NCBI GenBank assembly: GCA_003456125.1
Contig: DMPD01000364.1
Span: 1 to 6,895 of the forward strand
Source of the DNA: Cyanobacteria bacterium UBA8156
Lineage (GTDB): Bacteria > Cyanobacteriota > Cyanobacteriia > Pseudanabaenales > Pseudanabaenaceae
Direction of reading: 5' to 3'
Length of the DNA: 6,895 nt
In this document: positions 1 through 5,848 of the stretch, piece by piece
Layout of the letters: each line of letters opens with the position of its first letter
How positions within the stretch are numbered: the first letter of the stretch is position 1
The notes under the pieces: model-generated
The model's input: only the letters and a program-made list of their open reading frames with translations
Database searches by the model: none
What the model was told of the DNA's origin: nothing
Translations under genes and position numbers: made by a program

Positions 1-1362
1 AAGTGGCCACGGCGATCGCCAGCCCTGCCCCAACACCCCCTCATCCAAGTCTACACCAACCACAATCCGGCGGCGACCTATGTCGATCCCTATCGCAACT
101 TCCGGCGCTACGGGGACAACTTCGAGCAGATTTTGATCGACCAAGTGCAACGGGCCCGCCGCACCATCGATGTGGCGGCCCAGGAATTTCGGGTGCCCAA
201 CCTAATGCAGGCCCTGTTGGCGCGGCAGAAAGCCGGGGTCAACGTGCGGGTGATCATCGAGAACAGCTACAACCGCACCATTCCCGAAATGCTGCAACGC
301 CTGGAAACGACTGAAAAACTATCGGAGCACGTCTCCTCCCGTTACGAAGAACTGGTGGCCTTTACCGATCTCAACAAAGATGGGCAATTGTCCGATGGGG
401 AACTGGGGCAACGGGACGCGGTGTGGATGATGCGCAAAGCCCGGTTGCCCTACCTCGACGATACGGCGGACGGCTCCAAGGGCAGCGGTCTGATGCACCA
501 CAAATTTATGGTGGTGGACGGCGAAACCGTCGTCGTCAGCACCGCCAATTTTACCCCCAGCGACATGCATGGGGATTTTGCAGCGCCGGAAACCCGCGGC
601 AACGCCAACAATTTGGTGGCGATCCAAAGCCCCGAAGTAGCCCGCCTCTTTACGCAAGAATTTAACTTGATGTGGGGGGATGGCCCCGGCGGCCGCACCG
701 ACAGCTTGTTTGGCACCAAGAAACCCCACCGCCCCATCCAATTTGTCGATGTGGGGGGAGCCAAAGTCGGGGTGAAATTTTCGCCGGACTCCCGCCGCAT
801 TCCCTTCGAGCGCACCAGCAATGGGGCGATCGCCCAAGCCTTAAACGAAGCCAAGCAACAGATCGATTTCAAACTGTTTGTGTTTGCCGAGCCGACCGTG
901 GGCAACCTCTTGGAGAAAAAACAAGCCCAAGGGGTAAACATTCGGGGACTGGTGGATGCCAGTTTTGCCTACACGGTCTATGCCACCACCCTGGATATGT
1001 GGGGGTTCCTTTCGACGCAGGATTGTGCCTCGGGCAACGGTCGCCCTTGGGCCAAACCCTTAACCACCGTCGGTATTGCCCGCATCGCGCGGGGCGACAA
1101 ACTGCACCACAAATCCGCCGCGATCGATCGTCAAACGATTGTAACGGGCTCGCACAACTGGTCGATGAACGCCAACCACACCAACGACGAAACCCTGCTG
1201 GTAATTCGCCATCCCACGGTGGCCGCCCACTACGATCGCGAATTTGAGCGGTTGTACGAAGGAGCGATCTTGGGCCCCAGCGCCCGCGCTCAAGAAAGAG
1301 CCCTCAAGGTCTGCCCGCCGAAACCAGCCCGGAAACGAGCGAAACCTCCCACTCGCTCTTGA
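1..1362 (+). CDS. Phospholipase D-superfamily protein with two HKD motifs and an internal EF-hand loop (5' end outside window)
   Basis: The frame is open from base 1, so the start lies to the left; 453 residues are visible (residue 1 = bases 1-3). Two HxKxxxxD catalytic motifs characteristic of the PLD superfamily are present: H166/K168/D173 followed by STANFT, and H369/K371/D376 followed by GSHNWS. In this family the two motifs form one active site that cleaves phosphodiester bonds through a phospho-histidine intermediate; the substrate may be a phospholipid or nucleic acid and cannot be told here. Between the visible N-terminus and the first HKD, residues 123-134 read DLNKDGQLSDGE, a textbook EF-hand Ca2+ loop (acidic or polar residues at 1, 3, 5, 9 and Glu at 12). 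The C-terminus is short and basic (RKRAKPPTRS). I see no membrane segment; a signal peptide could lie in the missing part. No clear terminator separates it from the convergent tRNA. The PLD-fold call is firm; the function is open. Confidence 0.93.
   Translation, partial: KWPRRSPALPQHPLIQVYTNHNPAATYVDPYRNFRRYGDNFEQILIDQVQRARRTIDVAAQEFRVPNLMQALLARQKAGVNVRVIIENSYNRTIPEMLQRLETTEKLSEHVSSRYEELVAFTDLNKDGQLSDGELGQRDAVWMMRKARLPYLDDTADGSKGSGLMHHKFMVVDGETVVVSTANFTPSDMHGDFAAPETRGNANNLVAIQSPEVARLFTQEFNLMWGDGPGGRTDSLFGTKKPHRPIQFVDVGGAKVGVKFSPDSRRIPFERTSNGAIAQALNEAKQQIDFKLFVFAEPTVGNLLEKKQAQGVNIRGLVDASFAYTVYATTLDMWGFLSTQDCASGNGRPWAKPLTTVGIARIARGDKLHHKSAAIDRQTIVTGSHNWSMNANHTNDETLLVIRHPTVAAHYDREFERLYEGAILGPSARAQERALKVCPPKPARKRAKPPTRS
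367..402 (+). other. EF-hand calcium-binding loop coding segment within the PLD gene
   Basis: Twelve codons read D-L-N-K-D-G-Q-L-S-D-G-E. Positions 1 (D), 3 (N), 5 (D), 6 (G), 8 (hydrophobic L), 9 (S) and 12 (E) fit the canonical EF-hand or dockerin-type calcium loop. Flanking residues (EELVAFT before, LGQRDAVWMMRKA after) could form the two helices. It sits about 30 residues before the first HKD motif. Calcium binding is an inference from the loop pattern. Confidence 0.75.
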
Positions 1363-1408
1363 GCTGGCCCTTGGGGGATACCTAGACCTCTGGCGAGGGG
1401 AAGTTTAA

Positions 1409-1482
1409 CGGGACTGGCGCGAATCGAACGCGCGGCCTAGCGCTTAGGAGGCGCTTGCTCTATCCTACTGAGCTACAGCCCC
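1409..1482 (-). tRNA. tRNA-Arg, anticodon CCT (reads AGG)
   Basis: Read on the minus strand, the 74 nt fold as a complete cloverleaf. The acceptor arm is GGGGCTG with CAGTCCC (one G-U pair) and a G discriminator. The D arm is GCTC/GAGC. The anticodon stem is AGCGC/GCGCT around loop CTCCTAA, giving anticodon CCT (bases 1448-1446). The T arm is GCGCG/CGCGC with loop TTCGATT. CCA is not encoded; the next bases are TTAAAC, so CCA must be added after transcription. Arg CCT is the isoacceptor for the rare AGG codon. The gene faces the PLD gene tail to tail, with 46 bp between them. Confidence 0.96.
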
Positions 1483-1494
1483 ACAGTCCCTGTC

Positions 1495-1503
1495 AATATA
1501 CCA
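1495..1503 (-). promoter_or_regulatory. Candidate extended -10 promoter for tRNA-Arg
   Basis: On the minus strand TGG-TATATT lies 12 bp before the first base of the tRNA. This fits an extended -10 element (TGn plus TATAAT with one mismatch). No good -35 hexamer is seen at 16-18 bp spacing. Transcription would start only a few bases before the mature 5' end. Position supports it; strength is unknown. Confidence 0.42.
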
Positions 1504-1530
1504 CAGGTGCGCAGTTTCCTAGAGAAGCAC

Positions 1531-1559
1531 TTGACAGGCGCTCGGTAAGCCAGTATATT
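1531..1559 (+). promoter_or_regulatory. Near-consensus sigma70-type promoter
   Basis: TTGACA (1531-1536, perfect -35) is followed after exactly 17 bp by TATATT (1554-1559, one mismatch to TATAAT). The start site would be near 1566. It points toward rpoB, 840 bp away, and is back-to-back with the tRNA promoter. No protein gene starts close downstream, so it would make either a small RNA or a very long rpoB leader. Confidence 0.6.
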
Positions 1560-1565
1560 TTAGGA

Positions 1566-1681
1566 CTTATGCTTTCGCGATCGCACGCAACTGGGGGTTC
1601 GAGCTTTGGCCAAGAAGGGTGTGGCAGCAACTGCTTGGAACGCTTTTAGGCAAGTCCTTGAAAAGCCATCAAAAATTTTTT
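1566..1681 (+). ncRNA. Candidate small RNA of about 115 nt (hypothetical)
   Basis: This call rests only on context: a near-consensus promoter whose predicted start is near 1566, and a hairpin followed by a run of six T ending at 1681. I do not recognise the sequence as 6S RNA, tmRNA, RNase P RNA or any known cyanobacterial small RNA. It includes a HIP1 octamer at 1577-1584 and the palindrome TTGGCCAA near 1605. The alternative is that this is simply the 5' part of an rpoB leader. Confidence 0.25.
1642..1681 (+). terminator. Terminator-like hairpin with T run
   Basis: GCTTTT (1642-1647) pairs with AAAAGC (1661-1666), and CAA (1651-1653) with TTG (1658-1660), around loop GTCC, with an AGG bulge on the 5' side. 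A run of six T follows at 1676-1681, but CATC plus five A lie between the stem and the T run. The AT-rich stem and this gap make it an imperfect intrinsic terminator. Confidence 0.3.
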
Positions 1682-1696
1682 CGGGGAGGCATCTAC

Positions 1697-1756
1697 TTGG
1701 GTATCAAGTTGGGTATCAAGTTGGGTATCAAGTTGGGTATCAAGTTGGGTATCAAG
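1697..1756. repeat. Tandem array, five perfect copies of a 12 bp unit
   Basis: The unit TTGGGTATCAAG occurs five times without mismatch (starts 1697, 1709, 1721, 1733, 1745), followed by the degenerate tail AGTTTGGGG. The first copy is preceded by C, giving inverted CTTG...CAAG ends. Because 12 is a multiple of 3, open frames read through it as repeated GYQV or LGIK, which explains spurious ORFs. Perfect identity suggests recent expansion by slippage, or a set of binding sites. Confidence 0.97.
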
Positions 1757-1971
1757 AGTTTGGGGAATACCCGGGAATCGGACTGGAGAGACGGGAGTTT
1801 GAGTTGATATCTTGGAAGTTGATGTCTTCGGTGTGGGTCATTCGGAGCTCCTGACCGGTTGTTACGCCAGTTATCACTATTGCACCGGTTATTATTTAAG
1901 AGAATTTTCGCCGGACGAGGAGTGCGGTCGGAACCATCCAGGATTCCAATTCTTCGAGGGCCAAGCTGCCC

Positions 1972-1986
1972 GGAACGTAAGGTTCC
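1972..1986 (+). other. Small hairpin beside the first 13 bp array
   Basis: GGAAC and GTTCC pair perfectly around the five-base loop GTAAG. It lies 8 bp before the 13 bp array that starts at 1995. There is no T run, so it is not a terminator. Confidence 0.4.
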
Positions 1987-1994
1987 CTGACAGA

Positions 1995-2046
1995 ATAGTA
2001 CAGCCAGATAGTACAGCCAGATAGTATAGCCAGATAGTATAGCCAG
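1995..2046. repeat. Tandem array, four copies of a 13 bp unit
   Basis: The unit ATAGTAYAGCCAG occurs four times back to back (starts 1995, 2008, 2021, 2034). Copies 1-2 carry C and copies 3-4 carry T at the seventh position, so at least one duplication followed a point change. It is unrelated in sequence to the 12 bp array upstream. The 13 bp period does not keep any reading frame. Confidence 0.97.
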
Positions 2047-2081
2047 ATTACATGATCGGATTGCGTGGGGTGATCGATCTT

Positions 2082-2103
2082 GCGCTAGGCTCCGGCCTAG
2101 GGC
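2082..2103 (+). other. Stable hairpin with a UNCG-type tetraloop
   Basis: GCGCTAGGC (2082-2090) pairs with GCCTAGGGC (2095-2103), with one G-G mismatch, around loop TCCG closed by C-G. As RNA this is a C(UCCG)G loop, a member of the exceptionally stable UNCG tetraloop class. No T run follows (TCTTGTTGGG), so a simple intrinsic terminator is unlikely. It may be a structured part of a leader RNA if transcription starts upstream. Confidence 0.5.
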
Positions 2104-2166
2104 TCTTGTTGGGTGGTCAAACCAAGGTACTGCATCGGGATATCAAACTGTTCCCGGGTTCTGGGT

Positions 2167-2196
2167 GACCGGACGGCCTTGCCGTATCCAACGGTC
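2167..2196 (+). other. Imperfect hairpin in the rpoB upstream region
   Basis: GACCG (2167-2171) pairs with CGGTC (2192-2196), and ACGGC (2173-2177) with GCCGT (2181-2185), around loop CTT. The two stems are separated by a 1 x 6 internal loop. It ends just before the 16 bp direct duplication. Confidence 0.4.
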
Positions 2197-2198
2197 AG

Positions 2199-2230
2199 TC
2201 CATGGCTCAACTACTCCATGGCTCAACTTG
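2199..2230. repeat. Direct duplication with 16 bp period
   Basis: TCCATGGCTCAACT occurs at 2199-2212 and again at 2215-2228, each followed by two variable bases (AC, then TG). Each copy contains the palindrome CCATGG. Confidence 0.93.
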
Positions 2231-2260
2231 GGAGATATGGGCTAATGTCCAGCCTACGTT

Positions 2261-2338
2261 GTTTGGTTTATAGGTTTGGTTTATAGGTTTGGTTTACAAG
2301 CTTGGTTTATAGGTTTGGCTTGTAGGTTGGTTTGTAAG
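2261..2338. repeat. Degenerate tandem array, six copies of a 13 bp unit
   Basis: The unit GTTTGGTTTATAG is perfect at 2261 and 2274. It then degenerates: GTTTGGTTTACAA (2287), GCTTGGTTTATAG (2300), GTTTGGCTTGTAG (2313), and a copy lacking one T near 2326. Identity decreases toward rpoB. It ends about 20 bp before the candidate rpoB promoter, so it could act as a set of upstream sites or simply be slippage-derived. Confidence 0.95.
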
Positions 2339-2359
2339 CCGTGAACGCCCGCGTTTCTG

Positions 2360-2389
2360 TTTACATTTGTTTGCTGTTGTCCCCATACT
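2360..2389 (+). promoter_or_regulatory. Weak candidate promoter for rpoB
   Basis: TTTACA (2360-2365, five of six to TTGACA) and CATACT (2384-2389, four of six to TATAAT) are 18 bp apart. Transcription from here would start near 2396, leaving a leader of only about 10 nt before ATG 2406. The -10 match is poor, and the stronger promoter at 1531-1559 is an alternative source of rpoB transcripts. Confidence 0.28.
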
Positions 2390-2405
2390 ACCTCTGAGAC
2401 CGTCC

Positions 2406-5400
2406 ATGAGTCAGCTAACTTCTGCCGTTGCCAGCTCTGTTGTCAACTCTGTGACCAGCTCTGTTGCCGGTGCCATCGCGGGTACGGCCGGAGTCGTGGT
2501 CAACGGTTATACTTTGCCCGACTTGGTGGAGATTCAGCGAGAGAGCTTCAAGTGGTTTTTGCGGGAGGGATTAATCGAAGAACTGGAGAGTTTTTCGCCG
2601 ATTTCCGACTATACCGAGAAGATGGAGCTGCATTTTCTGGCAAAGGACTACAAGCTGCGGAGTCCGAAATACGGTGTCGATGAAGCGAAGCGGCGGGATG
2701 CTACCTACGGCGTGCAAATGTACGTGCCCACGCGGTTGATTGATAAAGAGACCGGCAACATCCAAGAGCAAGAAGTATTCATTGGCGATTTGCCGTTGAT
2801 GACCGATCGCGGCACCTTTATTATCAACGGTGCCGAGCGCGTGATCGTCAACCAGATCGTGCGGAGTCCGGGGGTTTATTTCAAGCAAGAAATTGACAAA
2901 AACGGGCGGCGTACCTACAGCGCCAACTTAATTCCGAATCGGGGGGCCTGGCTCAAGTTTGAGACCGACAAAAACGATATGGTGTGGGTGCGGATCGACA
3001 AAACCCGCAAACTGTCGGTGCAGGTGTTGCTGAAGGCGATGGGGCTAACCGACACCGAGATTTTCGATGCGTTGCGGCACCCGGAATATCTGCAAAAGAC
3101 GATCGAGAAAGAAGGGCAATTTACGGAAGAAGAAGCCCTGATGGAGCTGTACCGGAAGTTGCGGCCGGGGGAGCCGCCGACGGTGGCGGGGGGACAGCAG
3201 TTGCTGGATTCGCGGTTTTTCGATCCCAAACGATACGACGTCGGGCGGGTGGGACGCTACAAACTCAACAAAAAGCTGCGGTTGAACACCCCCGATCAGG
3301 TGCGGGTGTTGACTCCCGAAGACATTTTGAAGGTGGTGGACTACCTGATCAACCTCAAGTTTGACATTGGTCAGATTGATGACATTGACCACTTGGGTAA
3401 CCGTCGGGTGCGATCGGTGGGGGAACTGCTGCAAAACCAGGTGCGGGTGGGTCTCAACCGGTTGGAGCGGATCATCCGGGAGCGGATGACCGTATCGGAA
3501 GCCGAATCGCTAACCCCGGCTTCGCTGGTAAACCCCAAACCCTTGGTGGCAGCCATCAAAGAATTTTTTGGGTCAAGCCAGTTGTCGCAATTCATGGATC
3601 AGACCAATCCTTTGGCGGAGCTGACCCACAAGCGGCGGTTGAGTGCGTTGGGGCCCGGTGGTCTGACACGGGAGCGGGCGGGGTTTGCGGTGCGGGACAT
3701 TCACCCCAGCCACTATGGGCGAATTTGCCCGATTGAAACACCGGAGGGGCCGAACGCGGGTTTGATTGGTTCCTTGGCCACCCATGCGCGGGTGAACAGC
3801 TACGGGTTTATCGAAACCCCGTACCACGTGGTGGAAGACGGCGTGGTGCGGAAGGATAAACCACCCGTATACATGACCGCCGACGAAGAAGACGAGTATC
3901 GGGTAGCGCCGGGGGATACGCCGGTAGATGCCAGCGGTCGCATTACGGTGGATTTGGTCTCGATTCGGTATCGGCAGGAATTTGCCTTGGTGCCCCCCCA
4001 GGAAGTGGATCGGGTGCAGGTGTCGCCGGTGCAGATCATTTCGGTTGCCACCTCTTTGATTCCTTTTTTGGAGCACGACGATGCCAACCGGGCGTTGATG
4101 GGTTCCAACATGCAGCGGCAGGCGGTGCCGTTGTTGCGGCCTGAACGGCCTTTGGTGGGCACCGGCTTGGAGCCGCAGGCGGCCCGGGACTCCGGCATGG
4201 TGGTGGTTTCTCGTACCGATGGCGAAGTCACCTACGTTTCTTCGGAAGAAATTCGGGTGAAGTCGGATGATGGTTCGGAGATGCGGTACTACCTGCAAAA
4301 GTACCAACGTTCCAACCAGGACACCTGCCTCAATCAGCGACCGTTGGTCTGGGCGGGCGATCGCGTTTTAACGGGTCAAGTATTGGCGGACGGTTCGGCC
4401 ACCGAGGGGGGGGAACTGGCGTTGGGGCAAAACATTACGGTGATTTACATGCCGTGGGAGGGCTACAACTACGAAGATGCGATTTTGATCAACGAGCGGT
4501 TGGTGCAGGAGGATTTGTACACCTCCATCCACATCGAAAAATTCGAGATCGAAGCCCGGCAAACCAAACTGGGGCCCGAAGAGATCACGCGGGAAATTCC
4601 CAACGTCAGCGAAGATTCCCTGCGGCAGTTGGACGATCAGGGGATCATTCGGATTGGGGCATGGGTGACCTCCGGCGATATTTTGGTCGGCAAGGTAACG
4701 CCGAAGGGGGAATCGGATCAGCCGCCGGAAGAGAAGTTGTTGCGGGCAATTTTCGGAGAGAAAGCGCGGGACGTGCGGGACAACTCATTGCGGGTGCCCA
4801 ACGGCGAAAAGGGTCGGGTCGTGGACGTGCGGGTGTTCACCCGGGAGCAAGGGGATGAGTTGCCGCCGGGGGCCAACATGGTGGTGCGGGTGTATGTGGC
4901 CCAAAAGCGCAAAATCCAGGTGGGCGACAAGATGGCGGGTCGTCACGGCAACAAGGGGATTATTTCCCGAATTTTGCCGAAGGAGGATATGCCGTTCTTG
5001 GCCGATGGGACGCCGGTAGACATTGTGTTGAACCCGTTGGGGGTGCCGTCGCGGATGAACGTAGGGCAAATTTTCGAGTGCTTGTTGGGGTGGGCGGCCC
5101 ATCACCGGGATGTGCGCTTCAAGATTGTGCCCTTTGATGAAATGCACGGGGCCGAGATGTCGCGGCAGACGATCGATGCGGAATTGGAAAAGGCGCGGCG
5201 GGAGACGGGGGAGAACTGGATGTTTACGCCGGAGCATCCTGGAAAGTTGATGGTGTACGACGGGCGGACCGGGGAGCCGTTCGATCAGCCGGTGACGGTG
5301 GGCAAGGCCTACATGTTGAAGCTGGTGCACTTGGTGGACGACAAGATTCACGCCCGCTCGACCGGGCCCTACTCGTTGGTGACCCAGCAGCCCTTGGGGG

Positions 5401-5771
5401 GGAAAGCCCAGCAGGGCGGTCAGCGGTTCGGGGAAATGGAGGTATGGGCGTTGGAAGCCTACGGGGCGGCCTACATTTTGCAAGAACTGCTCACGGTGAA
5501 ATCCGACGATATGACGGGTCGCAACGAGGCCCTGAATGCGATCGTGAAGGGGCACGCCATTCCGCGGCCGGGTACGCCCGAATCCTTCAAGGTGTTGGTG
5601 CGGGAGTTGCAGTCTTTGGGATTGGATGTGTCGGTGCACAAACTTTCCGACGATGGCAGCAATCAGGATACGGAGGTGGATTTGATGGTGGATACGGGCC
5701 CCCGCCGCACGCCACCGCGGCCCATTGTGTACGAATCCTATGGCAGCAGTTTTGATGACGATGATGACTAG
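2406..5771 (+). CDS. rpoB: DNA-directed RNA polymerase subunit beta
   Basis: This is the complete 1121-residue beta subunit, which with RpoC1 and RpoC2 forms the catalytic core. The length fits cyanobacterial RpoB, shorter than the 1342 aa E. coli protein. [16 protein letters not shown] opens the conserved part near residue 37. The rifampicin region begins at G389; D398, H408 and S413 match E. coli D516, H526 and S531. [12 protein letters not shown] (residues 682-693) has the E690/D691 pair. [12 protein letters not shown] gives K842 and K850, matching K1065 and K1073. [14 protein letters not shown] (H982 = E. coli H1237) precedes [27 protein letters not shown] 2406 is preferred to an in-frame TTG at 2367, which only adds [13 protein letters not shown] and would lie inside the promoter candidate. 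No clear Shine-Dalgarno is seen. The N-terminus has an unusual Ser/Val/Ala-rich stretch, and the C-terminus ends in an acidic tail (FDDDDD). Confidence 0.98.
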   Translation: MSQLTSAVASSVVNSVTSSVAGAIAGTAGVVVNGYTLPDLVEIQRESFKWFLREGLIEELESFSPISDYTEKMELHFLAKDYKLRSPKYGVDEAKRRDATYGVQMYVPTRLIDKETGNIQEQEVFIGDLPLMTDRGTFIINGAERVIVNQIVRSPGVYFKQEIDKNGRRTYSANLIPNRGAWLKFETDKNDMVWVRIDKTRKLSVQVLLKAMGLTDTEIFDALRHPEYLQKTIEKEGQFTEEEALMELYRKLRPGEPPTVAGGQQLLDSRFFDPKRYDVGRVGRYKLNKKLRLNTPDQVRVLTPEDILKVVDYLINLKFDIGQIDDIDHLGNRRVRSVGELLQNQVRVGLNRLERIIRERMTVSEAESLTPASLVNPKPLVAAIKEFFGSSQLSQFMDQTNPLAELTHKRRLSALGPGGLTRERAGFAVRDIHPSHYGRICPIETPEGPNAGLIGSLATHARVNSYGFIETPYHVVEDGVVRKDKPPVYMTADEEDEYRVAPGDTPVDASGRITVDLVSIRYRQEFALVPPQEVDRVQVSPVQIISVATSLIPFLEHDDANRALMGSNMQRQAVPLLRPERPLVGTGLEPQAARDSGMVVVSRTDGEVTYVSSEEIRVKSDDGSEMRYYLQKYQRSNQDTCLNQRPLVWAGDRVLTGQVLADGSATEGGELALGQNITVIYMPWEGYNYEDAILINERLVQEDLYTSIHIEKFEIEARQTKLGPEEITREIPNVSEDSLRQLDDQGIIRIGAWVTSGDILVGKVTPKGESDQPPEEKLLRAIFGEKARDVRDNSLRVPNGEKGRVVDVRVFTREQGDELPPGANMVVRVYVAQKRKIQVGDKMAGRHGNKGIISRILPKEDMPFLADGTPVDIVLNPLGVPSRMNVGQIFECLLGWAAHHRDVRFKIVPFDEMHGAEMSRQTIDAELEKARRETGENWMFTPEHPGKLMVYDGRTGEPFDQPVTVGKAYMLKLVHLVDDKIHARSTGPYSLVTQQPLGGKAQQGGQRFGEMEVWALEAYGAAYILQELLTVKSDDMTGRNEALNAIVKGHAIPRPGTPESFKVLVRELQSLGLDVSVHKLSDDGSNQDTEVDLMVDTGPRRTPPRPIVYESYGSSFDDDDD
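2431..2466 (+). repeat. 24 bp-spaced duplication in the RpoB N-terminal coding region
   Basis: CCAGCTCTGTTG occurs at 2431-2442 and 2455-2466, exactly 24 bp apart and in frame. It encodes the repetitive stretch [11 protein letters not shown] before the conserved beta-subunit sequence. It suggests that the N-terminal extension grew by local duplication. Confidence 0.8.
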
Positions 5772-5848
5772 ACCGTTGTTGGTGAACGGCTGAGGGACAG
5801 AGGGCGATCGCCGGATTTTTGGGCCAAGCATTTGGGGAAAGGAACGGT
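5772..5848 (+). promoter_or_regulatory. rpoB-rpoC1 spacer with the rpoC1 Shine-Dalgarno
   Basis: The 77 bp spacer supports co-transcription of rpoB and rpoC1. AAAGGAA (5838-5844) is a good Shine-Dalgarno and leaves 5 bp between AGGA and ATG 5849, which fixes the rpoC1 start over an in-frame TTG at 5819. A weak hairpin (CCGTT/AACGG) lies just after the rpoB stop. I see no separate promoter or convincing terminator. Confidence 0.6.
5804..5811. repeat. HIP1 octamer (GCGATCGC) in the rpoB-rpoC1 spacer
   Basis: This is one of five copies of the cyanobacterial highly iterated palindrome in the window (others at 12-19, 826-833, 1577-1584, 4357-4364). Here it is extended to the 10 bp palindrome GGCGATCGCC and followed by GGA and five T, so it superficially resembles a terminator but has no loop. 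Confidence 0.9.

Larger units (their letters stand above)
1483..2405. other. Long non-coding, repeat-rich region between tRNA-Arg and rpoB
   Basis: No convincing protein gene lies in these 923 bases. Open frames of 60-80 codons exist around 1455-2024, but they run through the 12 bp tandem array, mostly start at non-ATG codons and encode only low-complexity or unrecognisable protein. The region contains a strong + strand promoter candidate, a terminator-like hairpin, three tandem arrays, a 16 bp duplication, and hairpins at 1972-1986, 2082-2103 and 2167-2196. Weaker duplications are GTTGATATCTTGG against GTTGATGTCTTCG (1803-1832) and ACCGGTTGTTA against ACCGGTTATTA (1854-1864 and 1884-1894). 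It could be a long rpoB leader or control region, or decayed sequence expanded by slippage. Confidence 0.7.

Noticed and set aside
1363..1408. Bidirectional terminator between the PLD gene and tRNA-Arg
   Set aside because: Only a 4 bp stem (CCTC/GAGG) is present, with no T run on either strand.
1409..1482. tRNA-Arg used as an integration site for a mobile island
   Set aside because: I see no second copy of the tRNA 3' end and no integrase gene in the window.
1593..1612. T-arm-like sequence GGGGGTTCGAGC followed by CCA, suggesting a tRNA remnant
   Set aside because: The stem pairs only through G-T pairs, and no D arm or anticodon arm can be found upstream.
1606..1854. Open frame of 82 codons with repeated GYQV, and an overlapping 62-codon frame with repeated LGIK
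   Set aside because: The frames exist because the 12 bp tandem unit is a multiple of three. They start at non-ATG codons, lack a clear ribosome site and show no recognisable domain.
1697..2338. CRISPR array
   Set aside because: The units are contiguous 12-13 bp tandem copies with no unique spacers between them.
2367..2405. TTG at 2367 as the rpoB start
   Set aside because: It adds 13 residues unlike any RpoB N-terminus, is a weak start codon with no ribosome site, and overlaps the promoter candidate; ATG 2406 is better.
4785..5831. Long minus-strand open frame of 348 codons opposite rpoB, and a similar one at 3573-4307
   Set aside because: These are shadows of the G-rich, codon-biased rpoB strand; the His/Arg/Pro-rich translations resemble no protein.
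5819..5848. TTG at 5819 as the rpoC1 start
   Set aside because: ATG 5849 has a good Shine-Dalgarno, and [18 protein letters not shown] fits the family N-terminus, with cysteine numbering matching E. coli.
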